DNA from: Paeniglutamicibacter gangotriensis Lz1y
GTDB lineage: Bacteria; Actinomycetota; Actinomycetes; Actinomycetales; Micrococcaceae
DNA: 43,766 bases
Assembly (NCBI RefSeq): GCF_000348945.1
Contig: NZ_AOCK01000016.1
Coordinates: forward strand, 1 to 43,766
Direction: 5' to 3'
Part shown: piece after piece, positions 27,492-35,860 of the stretch
How positions within the stretch are numbered: position 1 is the first letter of the stretch
Layout of the letters: each line of letters opens with the position of its first letter
Position numbers and translations under genes: made by a program
The notes under the pieces: generated by a model
Database searches by the model: none
Seen by the model: the letters and a program-made list of their open reading frames with translations, nothing else
What the model was told of the DNA's origin: nothing

Positions 27492-28922
27492 TCAGGCGCA
27501 GCAGGAGAGCTTTGCCACGTCGGTGGTGAAGGCCTTGCAGGCAATCCTGATGCCCTCGGCCATCGTCAGGTACAGGCTCCAGGCGGCGGCGACCTGTGCG
27601 GTGGTCATTCCCGCTTCGAGGATGTAGACGCCGGCGGCGGCGATTTCCCCGGCGTCCTTGGCCACCGCGGAAATGCCCAGGATCCGTCCTGTGCCTAGTT
27701 CGGCGACCACCTTGATGAAGCCGCGGGTGTCTCGGTTGACCACGGCGCGCGGCACGTACTCCAGGGGCAGGACCCGGCACTCGCAACGGATCCCGGCCTC
27801 CACGACTTCCTTCTCCGTCATCCCGACCGACCCGAGTGCGGGACTGGTGAAGGTTACTCGCGGCAGGTTCCGGTAGTTGACCTCGGCCACGGCGTCGGTG
27901 AACGCATTGTCCACGGCCAGGGCGCCGTGGGCCGCCGCGACGTAAACGAACTCCCGGTGGCCGGTCACGTCCCCGGCGGCCCAGATGCGCGGGTTGGACG
28001 TGGCCAGGCGGGAATCGACCACGATCTCGCCCGCGGTGCCGGTCTTCACCCCGACGGCGTCAAGGTCCAGGTCCTCGGTGACGGGGCGGCGCCCCACAGC
28101 CACCAGCAGCCGGTCGGCCCGGAACGTTTCCTTTCCGCCGGCCACGGATGCGGAGGCGATGATCCCTCCGCTTGCCTCATCGCGCTCCACGGTGTCCACG
28201 GTGGCCCGCCGGACCACCCGGATCCCCTCGTCGGCGAACACCCCCGCCAGGGCCTTGGATGCCTCCGGTTCCTCCTGCGAAGCCAACCGGGAGCGGACCA
28301 GCATGGTCACCCGGGAGCCGAGCCGGGAGAAAAGCTGCGCCATTTCCAGGGCAACATAGCCCCCACCCAGGACCAACAAAGATTCGGGCACCTCGTCCAG
28401 TTCCATCGCCGTCGTCGAGGTCAGGTACCCGGACTCGGCCAGTCCTGGGACGGACGGCACATAGGGGGTGGAGCCGGTGGCCACGAGGTAGTGTTCGGCC
28501 TCGATCGTTCGCAGCGCGCCGTCCGGGGAGGCGACCCGGAGCAGCGGTGCGTCCGGGGTCCCGGTGAACGAGGCGTCCCCCGCGACCATGGCCCAGCCGT
28601 AGTCCGCGGCCAGATCGATGTACTTCTCCGTGCGCATGCTTTCCACCAGCGCGGCCTTGCCCTGGATCAGGGCCGGTATATCCACCGGGCCCGCCGAGGC
28701 CGCCACCCCGGGGAAGCGGGCCGAGTCCAACGCCACGTGGCGGGCCTCCGCGGCGGCCAGGAGCGCTTTGGAGGGCACGCATCCGGTGTTCACGCATGTC
28801 CCGCCCACGGTGCCGCGCTCCACCATCACGACGCGCTTGCCCAGTCCGGTGGCCCGGATCGCGGCCGCAAACGCCCCGCCCCCGGAACCAATAATCGCCA
28901 GATCGAACCGTTCGTTTGTCAT
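27492..28922 (-). CDS. merA: mercuric reductase MerA (core form, no HMA domain)
   Basis: A 476-residue FAD/NADPH-dependent disulfide oxidoreductase that reduces Hg(II) to Hg(0). FDLAIIGSGGGAFAAAI is the FAD-binding start, GGTCVNTGCVPSK holds the redox pair C43/C48, VLGGGYVALEMAQ the NADPH site, and SCCA at the end gives the vicinal C474-C475 pair that hands Hg(II) to the active site and separates MerA from dihydrolipoamide dehydrogenase. The N-terminal NmerA domain is missing, as in many actinobacterial forms. ATG 28922 follows AAGAGG; an ORF start 27 bases upstream is rejected. No merT, merP or merB is present. Confidence 0.93.
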   Translation of the reverse strand: MTNERFDLAIIGSGGGAFAAAIRATGLGKRVVMVERGTVGGTCVNTGCVPSKALLAAAEARHVALDSARFPGVAASAGPVDIPALIQGKAALVESMRTEKYIDLAADYGWAMVAGDASFTGTPDAPLLRVASPDGALRTIEAEHYLVATGSTPYVPSVPGLAESGYLTSTTAMELDEVPESLLVLGGGYVALEMAQLFSRLGSRVTMLVRSRLASQEEPEASKALAGVFADEGIRVVRRATVDTVERDEASGGIIASASVAGGKETFRADRLLVAVGRRPVTEDLDLDAVGVKTGTAGEIVVDSRLATSNPRIWAAGDVTGHREFVYVAAAHGALAVDNAFTDAVAEVNYRNLPRVTFTSPALGSVGMTEKEVVEAGIRCECRVLPLEYVPRAVVNRDTRGFIKVVAELGTGRILGISAVAKDAGEIAAAGVYILEAGMTTAQVAAAWSLYLTMAEGIRIACKAFTTDVAKLSCCA

Positions 28923-28964
28923 TCCAGATGCCTCTTCCCTGTGGTTCAAAAGTTCCTATGCACC

Positions 28965-28996
28965 ATCATGAACCTTCCAGTACAGTGGAAGGTCAA
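28965..28996 (-). promoter_or_regulatory. MerR-type operator and stretched promoter of merA
   Basis: Perfect inverted arms ACCTTCCA (28972-28979) and TGGAAGGT (28986-28993) lie 6 bases apart. On the minus strand the -35 TTGACC (28991-28996) and -10 CATGAT (28965-28970) are separated by 20 bases. An over-long spacer with a dyad inside it is the hallmark of promoters untwisted by metal-loaded MerR-family activators. Confidence 0.85.
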
Positions 28997-29031
28997 GTGG
29001 GGTGGCCATTGAGTGAGGGGAATCGGCGAAC

Positions 29032-29421
29032 ATGAGGATCGGGCAACTTGCGGAAGCGACCGGGACCACGACCAAGACTCTGCGGTTCTACGAGGAGTCG
29101 GGGTTGCTCCCTCCGACCGAGCGCCTGGCCTCCGGCTATCGGGACTACGCCGAGGAGGCCGTGGGACGGGTCGGGTTCATCCACCGCGGCCAGGCCGCCG
29201 GGCTCACCCTCGCCCAGATCCGGCAGATCCTGAAGATCCGTGAGCACGGCCAAACACCGTGCTCGCACGTCCAGGGCTTGCTGGGTGAACGCCTCCGGGA
29301 ACTCGATGCCCAGATCTCCGAGCTTCTGGCCCTCAGGGAAACCATTTCCCAGCTCCACGAAAAGGCAAGCAAGCCGGAGCCGGATTCCTGCTCCGCCGAC
29401 CAGGTCTGTCGCTACATCTGA
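29032..29421 (+). CDS. merR: MerR-family metal-responsive activator controlling merA
   Basis: A 129-residue dimeric regulator. The winged HTH RIGQLAEATGTTTKTLRFYEE opens the protein, and a dimer coiled coil (about 80-112) follows. Candidate metal ligands are C77 at the base of the coil and C120/C126 near the C-terminus. Mercury MerR uses C82, C117 and C126 and ZntR/PbrR proteins have a similar trio, so spacing alone does not settle the metal. Its position divergent from merA, across the merA operator, argues for mercury or a broader thiophilic-metal response. ATG 29032 follows GAGGGGAA. Confidence 0.87.
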   Translation: MRIGQLAEATGTTTKTLRFYEESGLLPPTERLASGYRDYAEEAVGRVGFIHRGQAAGLTLAQIRQILKIREHGQTPCSHVQGLLGERLRELDAQISELLALRETISQLHEKASKPEPDSCSADQVCRYI

Positions 29422-29952
29422 CCGATTTCCGACCCGGGAATCGATAGGAGTCACAGCCAGGTTTTTCTGTCGGTGACAAACGATCAGCACTCAAGACCCC
29501 GCACATCTCGTTGGGGATTCTTCCGTCTTCCGGGCTGGCTCGTTCGCGGCCCCCAAGAACCTTTCCGGGACAGTGGTCCCCGGGCCGCCGGCGGCACCGC
29601 GTTTGAAGGATGCCGTGAGCCTTGGGCGGGTGGAAGTGCGACATTTAGCGTTGAAAACCACACAAAATCGGCCTCGGGAATCCGGGGGCCACGAAACCGA
29701 AGTAGCAGTGTCTCGCGAACGATCGTTACCGGACGCTAAGATGTCTCGGCACCGGATGCTCGACGAATTCACCCCCATAACCTCAGTCTGTTCCCACCGG
29801 CTTCGACCAGCGGGCGGAACCACGGCAGGGACTTCGCGCCAGCAAAACTTCACGAGGCCTTGAACACAAACCGAAACAGGCAACGCAGGGGCAAAGTCAA
29901 GGGATAATGGGACGTTGACCCCGGTGGTTCCCTCGGGGAGGAAAGGACCCCC
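29422..29952. other. 530-base stretch without a convincing gene, between merR and cueP
   Basis: Open frames here lack family signals and ribosome sites. Structure present: two TGTCTCG copies 33 bases apart (29709 and 29742), a 10-base palindrome AACGATCGTT (29718-29727) between them, TAAGAT as a possible -10 (29737-29742), and GATAAT at 29903-29908 upstream of cueP. It may contain an old recombination site and the cueP promoter. Confidence 0.4.
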
Positions 29953-30591
29953 ATGACATCCCTGTCCCGCAGATCCATCATCGCCGGCGGCCTTGGCCTG
30001 CTCGGCTCCACGGCCCTGGTGGCCTGCTCACCCCAGACTTCATCCACGCTTCCGGCGGCCCCCAAAAGTTCCGGCACGGTTCCCACAGACGGGGCCGCGA
30101 AAGCACTCGGTCCCCAGGCCCGCAAGCTGTTCGCCGCCCACGGCATCCAGGCCGACACCGCCGAAGATGCCATCACCGCACTCGACCAGATGGCCAAGCA
30201 GCGCCCACTGCCACTTACCGGCTCCGTGGGCTACGACCAAGTGCTCTTCTCGGATGACACAAACCAAGTGAACGTCCCCCTCACGGGAGGGCAGTTCTAC
30301 CTTTCCATGGCGCCATATCGCACGCAGACGCACGAATGCTACTATCACAGCCTCGGTGGATGCCAGGGAGAGCTCACCGGCACCCCGGTCCACGTCACCG
30401 TGACGACCGATTCCGGCCAGAGCCTCGTGGACGAAGACGCGGTCACTTACACCAACGGATTCATCGGCTTCTGGATCCCCCGAGATCACACCGGAACGGT
30501 CACCGTAACGACTCCCGGCGAAACAGCCACCTCTACCTTCAACTCCGGACCGGACGGACCCACCTGTCTCACCGGCCTGCATCTAAGCTGA
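29953..30591 (+). CDS. cueP: CueP-family copper-binding lipoprotein with twin-arginine-like signal
   Basis: A 212-residue exported protein. The start has SRRSIIAG, a twin-arginine-like motif, followed by a hydrophobic stretch and the lipobox cysteine C25 (ALVAC). The mature part shows CueP features: THECYYHSLGGCQGEL with C129 and C137, LVDEDAVTYTNGFIGFWIPR, and PTCLTGLHLS with C205. Salmonella CueP binds copper with three cysteines and helps load periplasmic superoxide dismutase; here the role is probably copper buffering at the outer membrane face. GAGGAAAGGA precedes ATG 29953. Confidence 0.85.
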   Translation: MTSLSRRSIIAGGLGLLGSTALVACSPQTSSTLPAAPKSSGTVPTDGAAKALGPQARKLFAAHGIQADTAEDAITALDQMAKQRPLPLTGSVGYDQVLFSDDTNQVNVPLTGGQFYLSMAPYRTQTHECYYHSLGGCQGELTGTPVHVTVTTDSGQSLVDEDAVTYTNGFIGFWIPRDHTGTVTVTTPGETATSTFNSGPDGPTCLTGLHLS

Positions 30592-30678
30592 CCCACCGAC
30601 CACCGACCCGGAGCTCGGAACCGAGCCACACTGGGTTGGGTGAACACTCCGAAGAACACGCAGGGCAGAAGGGGCGCA

Positions 30679-30712
30679 GGTGATGGTTCCGAAACATTTC
30701 GGAACCACCACC
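30679..30712. terminator. bidirectional hairpin between convergent cueP and DUF305 genes
   Basis: A stem with perfect inner arms TGGTTCCGAA/TTCGGAACCA, extended by GGTG/CACC across one mismatch, with loop ACAT. It sits in the 144-base convergent gap and could end transcription from both sides, although flanking T-runs are weak. Confidence 0.65.
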
Positions 30713-30735
30713 GCAAAAGGCAATGCCGGGGGCTG

Positions 30736-31344
30736 CTACAAGGTGGCGAGCAGGTCCCTCATATCCTGGATCTCGGCTTCCTGGGAGGAAACGATGTCCT
30801 TGGCCAGGGCAACCGCGTCGGCGTTCTTGCCGTCGGCGACCTCTGTCTTGGCCATCTTCACGGCCCCTTCGTGGTGGGCGATCATCTGGGTCAGGAACAG
30901 CTTGCTCGCCTCGGTTCCCTGTGCCGCGGTGAGCTTGTCCAGGTCGGCGTCGGTCATCATGCCGTCCATGCCGTGGCTTCCGGACATGGAGGTCGGCTCG
31001 GACCAAGCGGTGAGCCAATCGGTCATTTTTTGGATTTCCGGGGCTTGGGCGGCCTTGATGTCTTGGGCCAAGGTCTCGATCTTGGGGTCCAGGCCGGTCT
31101 TGGCCAGCATGATGTCACTCATCTCCACTGCCTGTTCGTGGTGGGGAATCATCATCTGGGAGAACATGGTGTCAGCTGAATTATGCTCCCCGACGGCGAC
31201 ATCCGTTGTCGTGCCGGAGGTCGCCGAGGTGCTGTGGTCCATGCCCGGCATCTCTTCGCCGGCCCCGGTGGCGCACCCGGCCAGGGCGATGACGGCGGCC
31301 AGTGCGGTGGTTGAAAGGACTAGAAATTTCTTCAAAGGGATCAT
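30736..31344 (-). CDS. DUF305 lipoprotein (copper-cluster type)
   Basis: A 202-residue exported protein with two related halves, each with a His-His motif: MMIPHHEQAVEMSD and MIAHHEGAVKMAK, the signature of DUF305 (ferritin-like fold). The N-terminal hydrophobic segment ends in ALAGC with lipobox C24. His/Met-rich DUF305 proteins often accompany copper efflux genes, but their activity is unproven. From ATG 31344 the GAAGGA ribosome site is directly adjacent, which is poor; TTG 31335 (Met-Lys-Lys-Phe) has that site at a 9-base spacing and may be the true start. It is the last gene of the copB operon. Confidence 0.87.
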   Translation of the reverse strand: MIPLKKFLVLSTTALAAVIALAGCATGAGEEMPGMDHSTSATSGTTTDVAVGEHNSADTMFSQMMIPHHEQAVEMSDIMLAKTGLDPKIETLAQDIKAAQAPEIQKMTDWLTAWSEPTSMSGSHGMDGMMTDADLDKLTAAQGTEASKLFLTQMIAHHEGAVKMAKTEVADGKNADAVALAKDIVSSQEAEIQDMRDLLATL

Positions 31345-31438
31345 TCCTTCGTTCAAAGGTTTCGAAAGGTAAACAAGCATCCCGTTGGGACACATGGATG
31401 AGGGTCCCGCCACCGGGGTGGCGGGAAACATCGGTGGT

Positions 31439-31933
31439 TTACGTTCGAATGATCGAGAGCTGAGTCAACGAGGGTGGGTCGGGGACCCGACCCTTCGACT
31501 TGGGTCCCGGCACGCTGGTAAATGCCGTACCGGTTTGCATCCCGGTGAGAACACCGGGCAAGGGCAAGCTCAAGATGTCTGAGCCGAAGGAGGGGACACA
31601 GGTTCCGTGGCCGTTCATGGAGGCGTGGCCTTCGGAGGGCGAACCGCCGCAGTCCATCGGACCGCCCTGTTGGTCAGGCATGAACATGTGGGCAGCCGGT
31701 TGTCCCGCTGGCGGTGAGGTTGGGGACATCGTGTGCCTCGGCGCCGCGGTGTGCATGAGCGCAGTGGTCGTCGCATCGGTGCTGGTCACCTCCGAATGCT
31801 CCATCGACATTGCCGGGACCGCACCAATCACATGCATGCCAAGGAGCCCTCCGACGATGGCCAAGACAACGGCCAACCACCCGATCCTGGACAGGACGGA
31901 CCCCACACCGGGTGATGTTTTGGTCGTGCGCAC
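31439..31933 (-). CDS. DUF6153-like membrane-anchored protein (copy 1)
   Basis: A 164-residue protein with one N-terminal membrane segment (about 17-38, WLAVVLAIVGGLLGMHVIG), a long His/Met/Cys-rich middle (AAHMFMPDQQ, MDCGG, NGHGTCVP) and the end PPSLTQLSIIRT. This end recurs in the second copy at 36225. Such small proteins with an LGMH segment and a conserved PSLxxLxxxRx end are grouped as DUF6153; function unknown. GTG 31933 has GGAAGGA 8 bases upstream. It lies between copB and DUF305 in the same direction, so copper handling is likely. Confidence 0.72.
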   Translation of the reverse strand: MRTTKTSPGVGSVLSRIGWLAVVLAIVGGLLGMHVIGAVPAMSMEHSEVTSTDATTTALMHTAAPRHTMSPTSPPAGQPAAHMFMPDQQGGPMDCGGSPSEGHASMNGHGTCVPSFGSDILSLPLPGVLTGMQTGTAFTSVPGPKSKGRVPDPPSLTQLSIIRT

Positions 31934-32026
31934 CGTGGCGGTCCTTCCGGTCAATGGCGGGGGTGATGAGGTCGTTGTGTATTCTACGGACGCAAGCTGG
32001 GTGGTTCCTCTGCGCCTCGGAAGGGG

Positions 32027-34123
32027 TCAGCGGACGTCGGCCGGGTTGAGCTTGAGTCGACGCAACAATTGGGCATTCAACGCCACAACAATGGTGGACA
32101 GGGACATCAGCACCGCACCGGCGGCAGGGGACAGCACGATCCCGGCAAACGCGAACACCCCGGCCGCCAGCGGCACGGAAATGATGTTGTAGCCGGTGGC
32201 CCACACCAGGTTCTGCCACATTTTCCGGTAGCTGGCGTGGGAGAGATCCACCATGGACAACACGGCCCTCGGGTCGTTGCCGGCCAGCACCACCCCGGCC
32301 GATTCCATGGCGACATCCGTGCCGGCACCGATCGCGATGCCGACCTCGGCACGGGCCAGGGCCGGGGCGTCGTTGACGCCGTCACCGACCATGGCGACCT
32401 TCAGTCCGCGGGCCTGCAGCTCGGCGACCTTCTGGTCCTTGTCTTGCGGCAGGACCTCGGCGAACACCTCATCGATGTGCAGTTCGGCGGCCACTGCCTG
32501 GGCCACCTGGCGTGCATCCCCGGTGATCATGGCGACCTTGATGCCCCTGTTCTGCAACGCCTGGACCGCTTGGCGGGATTCGTCCCGGACCTCGTCCTCC
32601 AGGGCGACGGCCCCGATCACGGCCCCGTCCCGAATGACGTGCAGCACCGAGGCGCCCCGGTCCTTCCAACCCCTAGTGGCCGCAGCGATCTGTTCGGGCT
32701 CGGTCAGGTTCAACTCCGCCAGAAGTGCCGGTCCGCCCACGGCGAGCACCGAGCCCTCAACGGTTGCCTGGACGCCGCGTCCGGTCATGGACCTGAAGTC
32801 CGTGGCCGTTGGCACCGGTGCACCGGTGAGGTGGGCGGCGTTGACGATGGCACGGGCCACGGGGTGTTCACTGTCGGATTCGACGGCGGCGGCCAGAGCC
32901 AACACCTCGTCGGTCGGCAGGCCAGGGATCGACTCGATATCGGTGAGTGCCGATTCTCCCTTGGTCAGGGTGCCGGTCTTGTCGAACAAGACCACATCGA
33001 TGGTGCGCATCCGCTCCAGGGCCATCCTGTTCTTGATCAACACCCCGGCGCGGGCGGCCCGCTCGGTAGAGATCGCGATCACCAGCGGGATGGCCAGCCC
33101 CAAGGCATGTGGGCAGGCAATGACCAGGACCGTCACGGTGCGGGTCACCGCCTCCGGGATGCTGCCCAGCATTGACCAGACGATGAAGGTGATGACGCCG
33201 GCACCGGCGGCGAAGTAGAACAGGAACGCGGCGGCCCGGTCGGCCAGCGCCTGGGCCCGGGAGGTGGATGACTGGGCCTCGGCCACCAATCGCTGGATCC
33301 CGGCCAGTGCGGTGTCATCCCCGACGGCGGTGACCTTCAGGCGCAGGGAGCTGTCGGTGGCAACGGTCCCTGCCACCACGGGGTCCCCGATGGTGCGGGG
33401 GACGGTTTTTGACTCCCCGGTGATCATCGATTCATCCACCTCGGCGGAGCCTTCGGTGATGAGCCCGTCAGCGGGCATGCGCGACCCCGAGCGCACCAGG
33501 ACAATATCCCCGGCCACCAGTTCGGTGATGCCGATGGTTTCGGTGCCGCCGTCGATGACCCGCTCGGCCTCGTCGGGGAGCAGGGCCGCCAGCGCGTCCA
33601 GGGCGCCGCGGGCAGAGCCCAGGGCCCGCATTTCGATCCAGTGCCCCAGCAGCATGATGGCCACCAGCAGGGCCAGTTCCCACCAGAAGTCCAGGTCGAA
33701 TCCGCCGATCCCCAGGCTTGTCACCCAGGAGGCGATGAACGCGACCGTGATGGCCATGGAAATCAGCAGCATCATGCCCGGTTGTCGGGCCTTGATCTCC
33801 TGCCAGCCGCCCTTCAGGAACGGCTGGCCGCCATAGAAAAAGATGATCGTGCCCAGGATCGGGGCGATCCACAGTGAGCCGGGAAATTGCGGTGGGTTGT
33901 ATCCGAGCAGGTGCCCGACCATGGGGCTGAAGTACACCACCGGAATCGACAGGGCCAGGGTCAGCCAGAAGCGGTTTTTGAACATGGCGGTGCTGTGCCC
34001 GGCATGCTGGCCCTGGGTATGGAGAGCATGGTCGTCGTGGACTATCTCCCCGTGCCCCATGGCCGCGTGATCCATGCCAGGCATCGTCTCCTGGTGGAGG
34101 TGCCCCTTGCTTTGCTCTTCCAT
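32027..34123 (-). CDS. copB: copper-exporting P1B-3 ATPase (CopB type)
   Basis: A 698-residue ATPase. The N-terminal 45 residues are His/Met-rich (MPGMDHAAMGHG, HDDHALHTQGQHAGH) and replace an HMA domain. CPH at 337-339 in the transport helix marks the P1B-3 (CopB, Cu/Ag) class. TGES, D381-KTGT, SEHPVARA and MVGDGVNDAPAL are complete. ATG 34123 follows AAGGAG at 5-6 bases. A CsoR-type operator lies 64 bases upstream of the start. It heads the operon copB, DUF6153, DUF305. Confidence 0.94.
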   Translation of the reverse strand: MEEQSKGHLHQETMPGMDHAAMGHGEIVHDDHALHTQGQHAGHSTAMFKNRFWLTLALSIPVVYFSPMVGHLLGYNPPQFPGSLWIAPILGTIIFFYGGQPFLKGGWQEIKARQPGMMLLISMAITVAFIASWVTSLGIGGFDLDFWWELALLVAIMLLGHWIEMRALGSARGALDALAALLPDEAERVIDGGTETIGITELVAGDIVLVRSGSRMPADGLITEGSAEVDESMITGESKTVPRTIGDPVVAGTVATDSSLRLKVTAVGDDTALAGIQRLVAEAQSSTSRAQALADRAAAFLFYFAAGAGVITFIVWSMLGSIPEAVTRTVTVLVIACPHALGLAIPLVIAISTERAARAGVLIKNRMALERMRTIDVVLFDKTGTLTKGESALTDIESIPGLPTDEVLALAAAVESDSEHPVARAIVNAAHLTGAPVPTATDFRSMTGRGVQATVEGSVLAVGGPALLAELNLTEPEQIAAATRGWKDRGASVLHVIRDGAVIGAVALEDEVRDESRQAVQALQNRGIKVAMITGDARQVAQAVAAELHIDEVFAEVLPQDKDQKVAELQARGLKVAMVGDGVNDAPALARAEVGIAIGAGTDVAMESAGVVLAGNDPRAVLSMVDLSHASYRKMWQNLVWATGYNIISVPLAAGVFAFAGIVLSPAAGAVLMSLSTIVVALNAQLLRRLKLNPADVR

Positions 34124-34186
34124 GATTCTCCTTGATCAGTGCGGACCCGGCAGACGGCCGGCTACTTCACCAACAACACCCCAAAC

Positions 34187-34203
34187 ATACCCCCATGGGG
34201 TAT
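34187..34203 (-). promoter_or_regulatory. CsoR-type copper operator upstream of copB
   Basis: ATACCCCCATGGGGTAT is the ATACCCC/GGGGTAT palindrome recognised by CsoR-family copper repressors. It lies in the copB upstream region. No csoR gene is in this window, so a chromosomal CsoR probably acts in trans. Confidence 0.8.
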
Positions 34204-34307
34204 ACATGTTCAAACGGCAGATTCCTGAGCGGCGGCGTCTGCTGCGGCGCCCGCTCGATGCCGTTGCCCATCTCCCGGCCGGAGCGCCGCGTTGTTACTG
34301 CGGCCGG

Positions 34308-34991
34308 CTACGGCAGGGAGCGGTGATAGGTGTGGATTGGCGTCCCGTCCTTTGAATATCGTTCCTCCACGCGTTTCCAGCCAATCTTCGTGTAGAAGGC
34401 CCCCGCCCCCTCGGCTCCTGCCGTGGTCACGAGCTCGGCCAGGGACGCTTGGTCCGCCGTTGCACGGTCGAGGAATTCCTCCACCAGGAATCGTCCGATT
34501 CCCCCGGCCCGCATCGTGGGCCGCACCACGAGCGAGGTGATCACGGCCGTTGCCGGTCTGGGGCCGGACCCGGCCTCCGGGTTGTTGGTGTGCCCCATGA
34601 TGCGGCGCAGGTAGGGTCGGGCCCGGGTGCGCAGAAAGTGAAGCAGCACCCGTGGACGAAGGCAGAGCGCCGCCAACCCCGCGCGCAGCAGGCTCCACTT
34701 GTGCTGGTGCAGGACGTCGGCGACGTGGTGGATTTGGTTGGTGGAGCCGATCAGGAGCCCCACTTGCTGCTGCGGGGCATCGATGGTCACCGCGACCAGG
34801 GCCACCCCATATTGTTCGGTCAGAAAGGTTCTCATCCACCGCCGCACGAAGCGTTTGCCCAAACGGGGGAACAGCCCCTCGGGCAGAAACAGGATCACGT
34901 CCGAGGCCATCAATTGCAGGTCTTCTTCCGTGGCCTGCCTGATGACCACGGGGGATCGGGTGCTGGGAAATTTCAGTTCCATCTGGCTCAT
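34308..34991 (-). CDS. GNAT-family N-acetyltransferase
   Basis: A 227-residue protein. The acetyl-CoA-binding region is ITSLVVRPTMRAGGIGRFLVEEFLDRA (R-x-G-G-I-G pattern), followed by LVTTAGAEGAGAFYTKIGWKRVEERY; the N-terminal VVIRQATEEDLQLMASD is a common GNAT start. A 60-residue insert in the middle (KWSLLRAGLAALCLRPRVLLHFL) is hydrophobic and basic. Substrate unknown. ATG 34991 overlaps the stop of the upstream lipoprotein gene by 4 bases, so it is coupled to it. Confidence 0.85.
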   Translation of the reverse strand: MSQMELKFPSTRSPVVIRQATEEDLQLMASDVILFLPEGLFPRLGKRFVRRWMRTFLTEQYGVALVAVTIDAPQQQVGLLIGSTNQIHHVADVLHQHKWSLLRAGLAALCLRPRVLLHFLRTRARPYLRRIMGHTNNPEAGSGPRPATAVITSLVVRPTMRAGGIGRFLVEEFLDRATADQASLAELVTTAGAEGAGAFYTKIGWKRVEERYSKDGTPIHTYHRSLP

Positions 34992-35860
34992 CGGGTCTCC
35001 TCGGTGAGGGTGGTGCCGTCGTAGGTGAACTTCACCAGTCCGCGTTCCATAGCCATCCAGAGGGAAATGTTTCCATCCGCGTTTCGGGTGGCGCCCATGG
35101 TCGCCGGTTGATCCACCTCGGCTCCGGTTCCTTTCCAGGACAGCCCGGCATCGAGGCTCAGGTGCACGCTGCCTTCGGGCGTGACACCCACGATGGTCAT
35201 TGGATCCGCGAATGCGGCCGTCAGGAGCCGGGGTCCTCCGTTGGGGGCCGACCAGGTTCTTCCGCTGTCCAGGGATCGCCAGACCCCCTCCTCGGTGGTC
35301 GCCAGGACCACGGTACTCTCGGGGCTTCCCACCAGCGCGTAGGGGGTTGGTGCCATGGGACCGATATCCGACCACTGGTGGCCATCAACCGTTGAGCGGA
35401 GGTTCCCGTCGTAGCCGATGATCAGGTCGCTGGTCACGGTCAACGCATGAAAATCGGATGCACCCTGCAACGAGAGGGGTGTCCAGGATTCTCCGCCGTC
35501 GGTGGATTTGGTCAGGCCCAGAGGATTGGGCAGATCGGCACCCGGCCCGGGATGCCCGGATGCGTAGAAGGTCCCGTCCGATGTGGCAGTGAATCCCATG
35601 AGGTCGACCGTTGGGCCGATCTTTTGGGGAGCGGTTTCGGTGGCGTCAAAGAGGCCGTTGTGGGTGGCGAGCAGGACTCGGTGGGTTGATTCCACGATGG
35701 TGATGGCGTGGATGTGGCCATAGGGGTTGGCCGGTGGCAGTTCGCCGGCACTCGAATTCGTGGGCTCGCCGCACGCGGCAAGTCCCAGGGTGGCAAGCAC
35801 GGCGACGGCCGTCGCCGACCACCTTCGGGTGCGACGAAAAATGGGCAGGGTGGAAGACAT
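34988..35860 (-). CDS. BNR/sortilin-like repeat lipoprotein (F510_1955 family glycosylhydrolase-like)
   Basis: A 290-residue exported protein. MSSTLPIFRRTRRW and a hydrophobic segment lead to lipobox C30 (GLAAC). The mature part begins HIHAITIVESTHRVLLATHNGLF and has several BNR-like Asp-box repeats: STDGGESWTPL, STVDGHQWSDI, SLDSGRTWSAP, SLDAGLSWKG. The fold is a predicted beta-propeller; despite the family name no glycosidase activity is shown. Similar genes occur near copper-resistance genes in actinobacteria, as far as I recall. ATG 35860 has GGAG at 5-6 bases. Confidence 0.82.
   Translation of the reverse strand: MSSTLPIFRRTRRWSATAVAVLATLGLAACGEPTNSSAGELPPANPYGHIHAITIVESTHRVLLATHNGLFDATETAPQKIGPTVDLMGFTATSDGTFYASGHPGPGADLPNPLGLTKSTDGGESWTPLSLQGASDFHALTVTSDLIIGYDGNLRSTVDGHQWSDIGPMAPTPYALVGSPESTVVLATTEEGVWRSLDSGRTWSAPNGGPRLLTAAFADPMTIVGVTPEGSVHLSLDAGLSWKGTGAEVDQPATMGATRNADGNISLWMAMERGLVKFTYDGTTLTEETR

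Noticed and set aside
27927-29012. A 361-codon plus-strand frame opposite merA
   Set aside because: MerA on the other strand has all catalytic residues; this frame is a Gly/His/Arg/Pro-rich shadow.
29733-29742. ACGCTAAG followed by ATG as another Tn3 terminal repeat
   Set aside because: There is no GGGG 38 bases upstream; TAAGAT is better read as a possible -10 box.
29573-29863. A 96-codon plus-strand frame between merR and cueP as a small gene
   Set aside because: No ribosome site and no family pattern.
32069-33175. A 368-codon plus-strand frame opposite copB
   Set aside because: Shadow of a well-supported P-type ATPase gene.
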